64,000 bases of DNA from Erythrocercus mccallii (taxonomy: Eukaryota; Chordata; Aves; Passeriformes; Dicruridae), in NCBI GenBank assembly GCA_013397435.1, contig VZRG01002016.1, positions 23,402-87,401 of the forward strand. Reading direction: 5' to 3'. The notes beneath the pieces are model-generated. The model made no database searches. It saw only the letters and a program-made list of their open reading frames with translations, and was not told where the DNA came from. This document shows positions 1-10,024 of the stretch, piece by piece. The first letter of the stretch is position 1; each line of letters opens with the position of its first letter. Both the position numbers and the translations under genes were made by a program.

Positions 1-57
1 CCGATCGCCTCCGTCCTGCCCCCGCGGCGGGAAGGGCCGCCCAAGCGGAGCCCTCCT

Positions 58-76
58 CCCTCCCTCCCTCCCTCCC
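58..76 (-). promoter_or_regulatory. Potential G-quadruplex tract (CCCT repeat)
   Basis: Five runs of three C separated by single T occur in a row, so the minus strand reads as five GGG runs with one-base loops. That is a canonical G-quadruplex pattern, and it is also a (CCCT)n microsatellite. Such tracts are common in CpG-island promoters. Folding is inferred only from the pattern. Confidence 0.55.
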
Positions 77-181
77 GCCGCCGCACACCCCGAGGAAGGG
101 CTTGTTTTCCTGCCCGGATGATGGATTTCTCCGCAAGGTCATCCCTGCCCGCGGCGGCGGTGTGCCCGCGGCTCCCCCGCG

Positions 182-190
182 GAGGTAAGG
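182..190 (+). other. GPRIN3: Candidate exon 1 splice donor A
   Basis: GAG|GTAAGG is a near-consensus 5' splice site, with GT at 185-186. If used, a non-coding first exon would end at base 184 and be spliced to the acceptor ending at 23374. This is the best donor by consensus in the island, but it lies upstream of the X-box/ETS cluster, so it fits only if transcription starts at or left of the window edge. Confidence 0.35.
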
Positions 191-200
191 GGCGGGGGGA
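189..200 (+). promoter_or_regulatory. GC box (Sp1/KLF-type)
   Basis: The sequence GGGGCGGGGGGA contains the GGGGCGGGG core bound by Sp1/KLF factors. It lies just after the first candidate donor site. Single GC boxes are expected in any CpG island, so the functional weight is modest. Confidence 0.4.
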
Positions 201-599
201 GCGGAGCGGGCACGGTGAGCACCTGCACGGCGCACACACGCACCGGCGAGCGCGTTCGGCGCCGGAGAGCAGCGGGGTGGGTGCGTGGGCAGGTGCGGGG
301 GCGAGGCGGGCGTGCCTGCCCTGCCGGCCGTGCCCGGCGCGGGCTCCGAGCCGCGCCCGGGGAGCCGAGCCGAGCCGAGCCCCGCTCCGCGGCGGGAGGG
401 GCTGCGGGTGGGAGCGGCCGGGCCGGCCCCGAGGGCGCCTCTCGCAGCCTCTGCTCGTTTTTACCGGCGCTTGTAAGCGACTCTGGCTCACGCGTGGTCC
501 GGGAGCGCGGAAAACTTAAGGAAAGAAATAAAAAAGGCGGAGGGAATAATGATGAGGTGCGCCCCAGCACAGGGACGGCCCGGGGGGATGCGCGGCGCG

Positions 600-613
600 G
601 TCGCCACGGCAAC
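600..613. promoter_or_regulatory. X-box-like palindrome (RFX site candidate)
   Basis: GTCGCCACGGCAAC fits the X-box layout GTNRCC, a two-base spacer, then RGYAAC. It differs at two bases from the ideal palindrome GTTGCCATGGCAAC. RFX factors bind such sites in promoters of ciliary, neuronal and other genes. It lies about 30 bases upstream of an ETS core (CGGAAG at 640-645), and together they suggest a core promoter near 600-700. The match is read directly from the sequence; RFX binding is inference. Confidence 0.45.
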
Positions 614-733
614 GTGCCCGCGGTGGCGATGTCGCAGCGCGGAAGATGCCCCGGAGGCGGCCGCCGCCTTCCGCCGCCCGGAGCGGGGATCGTGGCCACG
701 GGGCGTCCCCCGGGCCGAAGCCGGGCGGACGCG

Positions 734-742
734 GCGGTGAGG
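734..742 (+). other. GPRIN3: Candidate exon 1 splice donor B
   Basis: GCG|GTGAGG, with GT at 737-738, is a GTGAG-type donor typical of GC-rich first exons. It lies about 100 bases downstream of the X-box and ETS core, which fits a short non-coding first exon starting near 650. It is an alternative to the donor at 185; the sequence alone does not decide between them. Confidence 0.3.
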
Positions 743-1139
743 GCGCGCTGAGGTTCCTCGGGGGGTTGTCGGAGGAGCCCGAGGCTCCCCAGACCGTGGT
801 GTGGCGGCTCTCGGCCGAGAGCGGGAGGGTCCGTGAGGGTTGCGAGAGCTGGGATGTCACGGTCAAGGAGCATCGCGCCGTGAGGGGTGGCCAGGTCATG
901 TCCCTTGCCTGGCTCAGGGCGTTGGGGCTGGGCACGAGTCCCTCAAGGCCTATTCTTTCTTTTGCTGTAGTTGGTGGCAAAACTACCGATGATGTCAGCT
1001 CCTGGTCTGTGGCTTGTGTTGTCCACATTCAGCTTGTGTTCTGTGCCCCATACAGGCCTTGGCTTCATTAGTGCTCTATTCCTTCATCGTATTTTTGGCA
1101 AGGAAGATAACAATGCTAGTGATGGATTTTTTAGTAGTA

Positions 1140-1900
1140 AGACATTATTATGATCCCATAGCCTAACCTCTTCCACAATATAAAGCAGAGACTATTCCCC
1201 AGTGATTCCAAGGTCTGGCCCACCAGCCTCTTCAAACAGTCTTGATTTAATGACTTCCAACGATGGGAATTGACTACATTCCTGGATAATTGGCTCCAAT
1301 TTTTAATCGCTTTGTTAAACGTTTGCATCTCTTTTCCCCTTTGAACTTTTCTGACTTCATCTTCCAGCTACTGGATCTTGTAATGTTTTGCCTGTCACAT
1401 TAAATAGCTATCTAGTTTCAGATCATCTCTCTCTGCTCAAGTATTTAAGGGCGGTAATTAAATAGCCACTTAACGTTGTCTCTGATGAGATAAATAGACC
1501 TGACTCTCTTGGTCTCTCCTTGGAATGCAGATCCTCTCCAGGAGAAATGTCTAGGCTGCTCTTCTCTGAGCCTCCACCACCATCCTTACTGGCCTCCGGT
1601 GCTGCACAGTGGATTCCAGGAAGGCCCTTGTTAATGTCACGTGTGGAGATAATAACCTCGTGCTCAGTATTCCCCTGTCTATTCACCCAATGGTACAAAC
1701 TTTTCTTTCCCACGGCTGCACGGTGGGAACTTCTGTTCCATTAGTTACAGGCAGTGATCCATGCGCTTCTTTGCAAGCCGAGGTTTTCTCAGAAGCTGGT
1801 TGCCTGTCCTGTAAGGAGCATTTGAATTAAATATTTCTACATGTATACCTTTGGATCTGCCTGTATTAGAGTTTTTTTCCCTCCTCGGATCACCTCACTT
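1140..1900 (-). mobile_element. Old, diverged CR1 LINE fragment
   Basis: Read on the plus strand, successive phrases follow the antisense of an ancient sauropsid CR1 type in the expected order. They include CTTCCAGCTACTGGATC near 1363, GATGAGATAAATAGACC near 1484, a CTCTTCTCTGAGCC block near 1560 and ATGTATACCTTTGGATCTGC near 1840. The element therefore lies on the minus strand, with its 3' side towards the CpG island. It is heavily diverged and 5'-truncated. The assignment comes from remembered repeat structure; the right-hand boundary is vague. Confidence 0.6.
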
Positions 1901-3767
1901 CCGTGGAGTCTGCCGCTCAGGAATCACAATAGACCTCTGGTGTCCTTTAAAAGTCAGAAGGGTTTCTTTTGCCAGGACTTCCCTCCTAAAGGTCTCTCTT
2001 CTCCCTCAGCCAACTTCAAATAAGGTCACCTGGAGTACCAAGAAGTTATACTGAGTAGCATACAAGCTGCAAACTGAACGTGTCCATTAGAGGGAATTGG
2101 TTTTGTAACAGCTTTTGTTCAGCTGTGCCTGCAACTGTTGGTGAGAAAAAAAGAGAATGGCCTTCCTGTCTTAAAGAGCTGTAAATCCCACTGCTGGCTG
2201 TGATGTCTAGGTTGACATATACAGTGTCATTATTTTGTGAGTCTTTAACTTGAATGTTGTGAATTTTACATGCTCTGAAGTGTGCTTAAGCCTGGCCTTA
2301 CAGCTCTCTAGAAAGCACAATATCTGAGAGTATGGGCCAGAGGTGGGTGGCTTTGACAGAATATTGTCAATTTTTCTAGTATGTAGCATCTTGAATCTCA
2401 ACAAAAGGATAAGATTGAATAGTCTGAAGGCACCTTCTGTGGGAGGTGGTACAAAGCAAAATGCTTTGAAATTGACTTTTTTTTGTTTGGATTAGGGTTT
2501 TTTTCTGGGCTGGGGGGGAGGGTTGTGTACCTTAACTTGCCCTGTCTACAAGCTTTTAATGCACAGTGAGGGAGGGTGATGTAAGAGGTCTGGAAATTAA
2601 AGGTCTTTACATGCAGATCATCCCATGGAGTAAGTGCTATGATGATGCCTGTGAGTAAGGTTTGTTTGCACGAATAATGATGGTAGGTTTCAGCCTTTAG
2701 AATGATCTAGTTGTCTAAGAAGTGTTAAAAGTAAGAAAAGTACATTCTGATTGTATAACGACTTAAATGTCAGGACAAAGAGTGTTCTTGAAATTTCCTG
2801 AAGATTTTTTTTATTACAAGTCCCCCAAAATGTCTATTCATAAGATTTCATAAAGTATAGACAGTGATGCACTAAATATAAACAGTGATGGACCCATAAA
2901 AGGTCTGAAAAATCATCACAGAACTCAGATACCGCATCTGATTGAATAGAGCTCTAGAATTCTGCTGAATTTTCTACAGGCTGGTGTCAGCATCTTAGGA
3001 ATTGTTTCTCAGTTGTTTGTCCAATTGTATATCCCCTCAATATGAAATTTTGAAATATTACTACCTGAGAGGTATCTTTCCCTCACCCTTTCAAACTCAG
3101 CTTCTGTCCCTCAGATTGGGCTAATGTCTCTGAGTTTTTTAACATATGCTTTCCCTTCTCATGGTTGCACCTTTTCTTCAACTTCTTTTGCAATCAGAAG
3201 AATATGTGTGTGCTTCCTTAGTGTGGTGGGTCCCAAAAATTACGCATTCCAGAGTCAGCCTAGCATTAGGAATAGTGGCTGTTATTTAATTCTACAAGGC
3301 CAGAACAGACAGAAGATAGTATTTTTGGGTGTCAGACTTCTTGAAGACTGTCCAGCAAGTGCTAGATTAGACAGATTTCACTAGCAAAATACTGTGGCAG
3401 TGGTAAAATTTGTCAGATTTGGGTCCTGAAACTGTTACTGATGCTGTTATTTTTAATAATGTAAACTCTCTGTGTCAGACTCAGCCAAAGCTAAAGGGAA
3501 GAACATCCTGCCTCCAGTCTGTGAAATCCTTACTGCTGTAGGAGTACAAGCAATCTGCTCGTAGTCTCACAGCTACAGACAGAATAAAATTTTGCAACTG
3601 AGAATTATGCTCCTAGCAGCACATCGCTTCTTAATCTATAACTCCCACACTAAAAGCAGAGTTAGGATATAGGCAGAATCAGCTGCCTTTGTGGATTTAG
3701 GAGCAATCCTGGGTTAAGACCTGATATTACTAATTTAGGTAAACATCACCTTCTTGAGAGTCAGAAC

Positions 3768-3788
3768 AAAAAAAAAAAAAAGAAAAAA
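3768..3788. repeat. Poly(A) tract
   Basis: An almost pure A run, interrupted by a single G, sits in intronic sequence. It has no clear SINE or LINE body on its 5' side and no target duplication that I can see, so it is recorded as simple low-complexity sequence. Confidence 0.7.
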
Positions 3789-6700
3789 ATTGGTAATTTT
3801 ATTAGGGGAAAACAAGTTCTGGACGTATTCTGAATGAAATTAAGTTACTGTCCAATAGGAAAAGTTTTTTGAAAATATATCTAAATACAGTTTACTTTTG
3901 CAAATAGTAAAAATAGAGAAGGTCTGCATATATGTTTTATTTTATATATATGGACTTTGAACTTGGTAACAGTTCTATAGAAGCAAAGACTGGAACCAAT
4001 TAAAAATTTAATCACACATGATCAGTTACTTATTAACATCATGTTATTTGTCTCTTGGGAGTCTGTGGCTAGGAGCTCACATTTGTAAATTGGCAGCAGA
4101 TCCTAGAGGGTTGAGGTGTCAGCATGCTGCTGAGTAAATAGGGAAGAAAATGCAGTGCCAACACCTGCAACACCATGCAGGCTGTGGGGGAGAAAGGCAA
4201 AGAAAAAGATGGGCACCTAAGTAGGAATGACTGGGAACCAGCATAATACCGTTTTGCACCTATTTGTCCTCTGTCAGCAGTGGACGCATGCCCTTGATGA
4301 GAATAATTAAGTGGGAGGAGGAACGCCAAAGATGACAAATATTACCATGCATTGTGGTAAAAGAGTGCTACAGGTGTGTTCACAGAGGACAGATTCAATT
4401 CTCTCCCCTCATCGCCCCCATGCCTCTAAGTCTATGATCCTGTGTAACAAAGCTTGGTGGAAGGTATGGAAGCTATTACCACAGCCAGTATCAGCCAGGC
4501 GTCCAGGAAGATACAGCATCTATTAAATTATCCAGGAAAATGTGTCTGTATCTATTATACCTCGGAGTGTAATTGTTAGCAACACGTGTTACTTCTACTG
4601 ATTGTTTTACTGTATTTATTATACATTAACAAAACGTGGTAGTAACAGTGGAGTTTATTTGTTTCCTCCCTCTGACAAGTAGTTCTTTTAGAAGAACAAG
4701 GAGTTAATCAAGGGGGACACAGACATTCCAATGCTCTGTTAAGTGTTAGTATCTGTGCTATCAGCATCACTACATACTGTTGGTGTCTGTGTCTAACAGA
4801 GTGAAGACGAGCTCTGAGCTGAGGCTGAGAGCTTGTATCACTTGGCCAGTGGTAACAATTCATTTTCTGATCTAATTTATACCGCTGTTGTCTAGCTTTG
4901 GAGAAGAAATATTATGCTGAGGGAGTGGAGAAGTTTTTTAGAAGGGAGTCACAAGAAATATGTGTTCTGAGATATTTATCGTCTCCCTCTCAGGCAACCC
5001 TCATCGTCAAACTCAACTATGATAAAACAGATATGAAGCACATTGCTAGACAGGAATCTTCACTGTGGTCTGATGACCTCCTGATCCAGGAAGCAGCAGT
5101 ATTGCTAAGTTTAAAATCGTTCGTATTGTGTGTGGATTGATTGTGGTTACATAGTAATAACACACCCCCTGTCATTTGTGTGCCTGTACATTAATGCAAA
5201 CACAAGCTGGGGGAAGAGCAGTGTTCCCTAAGGCGTTGGTAGTCTGGATGATTCTGGCAAGAGCTAACAAAATTATTTTAGTGCTTCAGTTAGCTACAAC
5301 TATGAACTAAAGTATAGGTCAGGACTGAAGTAACTACTGTAGGAAAGGCTGTCTAGAGAACCTGCAACCAGGAGTATTCTTATTTTCTGAAGAAAACATA
5401 TACCAAACATAAGCAGACCATAGTGACCAAGCATTCAGCTTTGGAAAGACAGATCTAACTTACTTTCCCTTTTACTGTTTTGATTTTGGTTTGTTGGTTT
5501 GTTTTGGGGTTTTTTTTCTGCTAAATGAACAAGGTGTTTCTAAAAATATTGAGAAATAATCAATGTTTGCTTGAATTCTCACAGTGACACCTCTATCCTG
5601 AGATTCTCTTGTAGCTCACTGATGGCAGTTTCAGATCCTCAAAATCATCATGCAATTATTAACAGTTGGCATTTTTATCCAGATGAACAGGATAGCTTTC
5701 TATATGCACATGTGCCTTTCTACTTCTTTTGGAGAGCATTGAACAAAACATTGGCTACTGCAGTTGGAATCCTAGACTGCATTCTAGTGGTGAAAAATTT
5801 TTTCCCAGCGATGCTAATGTGCAAACAAACAAAGTTCAGTTTTTAAAAGGGAAATCAAACAAGAAAAAAGGCAAAATGAAACAAGATGTGCAATTATTTT
5901 TAATATTCTTCATGCAAAAACCCAACAGATTCAAACAGAGGGCATGAATACTATGCTACATTATGACTAATCTTAAAAGGATACTATAAAAAGCAATGGC
6001 TTATCTCAAATGATGACAGTGAAGTCAGTGAAGAATTAATTCAGGTGACTCCAGGACCCCTCTTTACATGCATGAAATAATCACTAAAAAGCTAAGAAAA
6101 TCAATCAAGGTGTTATCATGGAAACAGTGGGAATTTCCAATGCAGGATAACAAAGGATCTGATGTTTACCCTAAATTTGCATAAACAGGAGTCAATTCAT
6201 TAACATTTATGTGGAAAAAAAAATACGCTGTTAGGCATAATTTTCAGATGGATGCATTTTTCCTTTCCTGGGTGAAACAGAGCAGGAAAAGACCAGTAGA
6301 CTTGTTACTAATCTGATTTTACATGGTTTTGGGAAGAGATGAGTGTTCCTCTTGGTCCCAAGTAGAGCTGGCACATGGTTTCTCTGGTCAGGGAAATGTG
6401 GTGTCTGCCAGCTTTGGGGTGAGCAGAGTCCCTTAACCTAAAGCCAGCCTGACTGAAAGTTATTCTCTACTTGTGGGCAGTCATTTTGTCTTAGTAAAAA
6501 AACTGTAAAATGTTTGGAAGTTCAAGGACTAGTGCATTACCTTTGGTATACTGCTAGTGAAAACTTAATCCAGAAAGCAGTGTGTCTGCTGAGTGCTCAG
6601 AGAGCAGTCCTTCCCCTTCCATAGGGCCCCAGGACTCTGTGGAGTTTTGCCAAAAACAGAATTAAATAACAGATTAAGTCTATAAAGCTGGTATAACAGA

Positions 6701-7904
6701 GCAGGTAAGAAATTTTCCAGCAAAGAAGGTGATATGGACAGGGCACTGTTGCAGTTTAGCAAGTCCCTGTTTTCTTAGACTTCTGGAGCTACAATTCAGA
6801 GCAGCTTCTAAGATGGCCTTTGGGCACTGAGGAATGAGTTAGATATCACCAGGTCCCAACTTCAGGAAGTAGAGAGGTGTAAAAGTCATCTAAATCTTCC
6901 CAGCTCAGCTCGCCCAGAAGCAGTTGAGGACTTAGCCAGCCCTTTGACTAGAAAATGCTGAAGGATAATCGCACTTTAGTATTTAACAAAATAAAGGGTC
7001 ACATTCATTTGTCACTCTCCTTCCTCTGAAGTATCAGTTTCATGAAAAACTTCACACAATTGAAAGATTAAGGTTGAGATGACTTATTAAGAAAATTATG
7101 GAATATAATAAGGATGCTGGGGAGTGGAGTAAGGGGTAGAAGTAGTAGTGATAAAACACTTGTCAGAAAGATGATAGTCTTGAGAAGAGCTGTATGGAAA
7201 CAAGATGACAGAATTATTCCACTCCAAAAGGCTGGCATTTCAGAACTCTTTATAATACTGCTGCACGCCACAGCCTCTCCATATTAATTAAAATAATGAT
7301 GTTAATCTTGCCCTTGAGGTTAATAGTTAGGGACTATCTGTTAAAAGCTGTTAAAAAGGCTCTGAAGGTTTGCATGAGTTTGCAGACCCAGATTTCTGCT
7401 ACAGCTAAGCAGTAGCCTTACAAGATCTGCTGTTTCGGTACTCCATAAAACAGCATCAGTTTCCATCTGTCCATAGGGACAGGTATCCCATCTCCAAAGT
7501 CAGCTGTGGTAACATTTGACAATTCTTAGTTGCAGCACCAAAGGCATTTTCACAGAAAGGGTAAGAGATGTTTCAAAGAGTCACTTCAAGTGCATGGTAT
7601 AGCAGAATAAAGTCTTCAGGCTTTCAGGTCCCTGTCTACTGCCCCGTTCTTCAAATAAACCCACCTTTCACCTGCCTCAGCCTAGAGCTGCATAGACTTG
7701 GAAGATCATACCTGCGTGTGATGACTTCAAGTTGGGACTGTGCAGAACCTGTGTTGTTACCTCATGCCTGAGAACACAGTGTTCATCAGCTGAATTCAGC
7801 CCGTAGTTTTGGCTATGTGCTAGTGGTGCTAAAAATGCATGAGGATGCACTGCGAACTATGACTGAGGAGCAAAAGTGGTTCATTGATTTCCTGAGAAGT
7901 CAAG

Positions 7905-8050
7905 CAAGATGCATCAGGAGCTGCAAAGAAGTTTTAACAAATGGGTATTACAAAAGGATTAGCTTCATTAATTTAGCTGCGTGTGCTTTTGGCACTCAGG
8001 AATTAATCCAGCCTTTATTGATTGTTTTGAGTCTCAATTAGCTTGATGCC
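7905..8050. promoter_or_regulatory. Candidate conserved non-coding block
   Basis: This stretch is dense in homeodomain-type cores: ATTAGC near 7959, CATTAATTTAGC near 7967, AATTAATCC near 8002 (OTX-like TAATCC), TTTATTGATTGTTTT near 8014 and CAATTAGC near 8035. The style resembles vertebrate developmental enhancers. No conservation could be tested. Short A+T-rich motifs arise by chance, so this is a weak call. Confidence 0.25.
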
Positions 8051-8605
8051 TAGGAAGGGGAGGGGACAAGCAGTTTCCTCCTGCATATACCCAGCATAGA
8101 CACTCAGAGGTGGTTTTTCCTTTGGTGAGAAAAGGGGTTTTTACTTCCTCTCTGGGTTCAGGGTATGCAACAACTTAAAGCAACAATTCAAACCACAAGT
8201 CATGGGGCCACAGTGCAATAAAAGCAGATAATATCCTACCATAAAGCCTGGGAGCTTTCCCTCAGAAATACTCTTCTATTAAATGGTCTGTTTGAGAATT
8301 GCTTCCAGCTGGACCATGCTTGGCCATTATCACATAAACATGTGAGTTGATATTGGGAAATAGAACAACGGTATTTATCCAGTTCAAAAAATGCTCTTAA
8401 TATAAAGGGCCTCAAGGGAATATTGCTTGGAAAACAAATCTTCATAATAAAATGACCTGGTTTAGAATTACAGTTTTCCATGCTGGAGGGGACAGGAAGG
8501 TAGCAGGATGCTTGCCAAAGAGATGGACAATAAGCACACTCACACTTGTTCCCTAATGCAAAGATGAGTGATGAGTGGACTGAATGTGTTCATGAGATGG
8601 TACCC

Positions 8606-8676
8606 TGGGGTTTTGGGATGGTTTTGTGTTGTTTGTTTGGGGTTGAGTTTTGGTTTGTTTTTTTCTTTTTATTTTC
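8606..8676. repeat. T/G-rich low-complexity tract
   Basis: An irregular run of GGTTTT/GTTTG units ends in a T-rich stretch. Such tracts recur through the window (5480-5519, 9929-10024, 59260-59330, 59598-59645) and are common in bird introns. No function is implied. Confidence 0.6.
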
Positions 8677-9189
8677 ACTAGATTCCTGCATGTAGACTAT
8701 TTGTATGTGTTTGCTGTATCCAGATTGGCATGCCTGCAGGAATGTGAGCAGGCCTTCCTACAGCAGCCAGCTCAAACATGTAGATGACAGGGAGAGAACC
8801 CACACAATGTCTAAGCTGTTCCTTAAAAAGCCTTAGGAGAAGAAAATTAAGTAAAAGGACAGCAAAGCTAATAATAGTTTTGTTAAACGTGTACCAGGAA
8901 AGCAAGCTTCAATTACATTATGCCTCTAATATTGTGATCCTAAGAAGGGAGCTTTGTAAGAAGTGTTATTTGCTGTTACTCATCAATTCCGAATGTGTGG
9001 AAGTTCCAGGACAATTCATGTGGTGGTGTTCCTCCAGGAGCAGAGCCTGCCTTCTAGTGACTAATGAACGCCACCTACTCAGCCTCAGTTTGTCTCATAT
9101 TTGTCTGTTGAAACCTTTCTTCTTTTTCAATGTGATCTATAATCTCGACTTCAACAATCAAAATTAGTTTTTAATGACCACATGAGTTC

Positions 9190-9415
9190 AACTAGTTGGC
9201 AATCAGAGCCACACCTGTTATTGTAAAAATCATATCAGAGTCTGTAGCTAACATGCTGCTCAGAGAAGGAAACTTAATTAAATGGATGAAATTTGACCTT
9301 GCAGTTAAAGGCTGTAATTCCTTTGTAGTTTACAGGGGGTATAAATCTGACCTTTTACCAGAAGTATCTAACCAGAGATATGAAATTAATATGAAATTGT
9401 TCCAAACACCATAGT
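9190..9415. promoter_or_regulatory. Candidate conserved non-coding block
   Basis: Balanced, non-repetitive sequence carries several TAAT-type and paired TTAATTAA-type cores (AACTTAATTAAATGGATG near 9270 and GAAATTAATATGAAATTG near 9381) with little low-complexity sequence. It reads like an ultra-conserved-style element in intron 1. This is pattern recognition only; a multi-bird and mammal alignment is needed to support it. Confidence 0.22.
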
Positions 9416-9928
9416 TGCCATTCTGACAGGAAGCCAAACCACATCATCCTTTCAGTCATCCTGTCTTAGATGTCTGATTCATAATGAATATAGGGCAGAT
9501 GAGGTAGAGATGAATGAAAAGTGTCTGTTTTGTAGTAGACCATATGACTAGTAGACTCATTTGCACTGTGGAGTTAAAGACACAGTTAAATGTGTTTTGG
9601 GGTAAACCTGTTAGCTTACATTTGGAGAGCATTTTGAAGGAGAAATGCACATGAAAATATATATCGCCCTTTGAGTTAATGTAGGGTTGACATTGGTGTG
9701 TTGCATGGGGAATTTCATTCATGGACTTCTGAGCTGACCTCCAGGACCAGAATTTGGCTGGGATAAATATATTGAGGTCATGTAATCTTGATCTTAAATT
9801 TCATCACTGTTGACATTTGTAAGTGTTAATTGGTTATAATTCTGTTTTGAGAGAACATTTTCTGTTCGTGGCTGAAAAGAAGGCAGACTTTGGGAAAATG
9901 GGCTCTCCCCCCTTATGCATATACATCT

Positions 9929-10024
9929 TTTTTTTAGGTAAGGCTATTTGAGGTTTTTTGTTTGTCCGAAGGATTTTGGTGTGGCTTTTTTTTGTTCTGT
10001 TTTTTATTTTTTATTTTCTTTTTA
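9929..10024. repeat. T-rich low-complexity tract
   Basis: Runs of T are interspersed with GG and GTTTG units, ending in TTTTTATTTTTTATTTTC. It is simple sequence without element structure. Confidence 0.6.

Larger units (their letters stand above)
1..880. promoter_or_regulatory. GPRIN3: CpG island, probable GPRIN3 promoter and first exon
   Basis: This is a dense G+C and CpG-rich block that fades out near base 880, while the next 22 kb are A+T-rich and CpG-poor. It may extend to the left of the window. Within it are a C-run tract at 58-76, a GC box at 189-200, an X-box-like palindrome at 600-613 and an ETS core (CGGAAG) at 640-645. No TATA box is evident, as is usual for CpG-island promoters. 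It lies upstream of GPRIN3 on the same strand, and the GPRIN3 coding exon starts with a splice acceptor, so a separate non-coding first exon is required. I infer that this island supplies it. The start site is not visible. A divergent minus-strand transcript is also possible. Confidence 0.75.

Noticed and set aside
215..751. Open frame of 178 codons in the CpG island (and 244 codons on the minus strand at 139-873)
   Set aside because: G+C-rich islands lack stop codons by composition. The peptides are R/G/P/A-rich with no domain, and the frames overlap on both strands.
3768..3788. Poly(A) run considered as a SINE tail
   Set aside because: There is no tRNA- or 5S-like promoter boxes upstream and no target-site duplication; SINEs are rare in birds.
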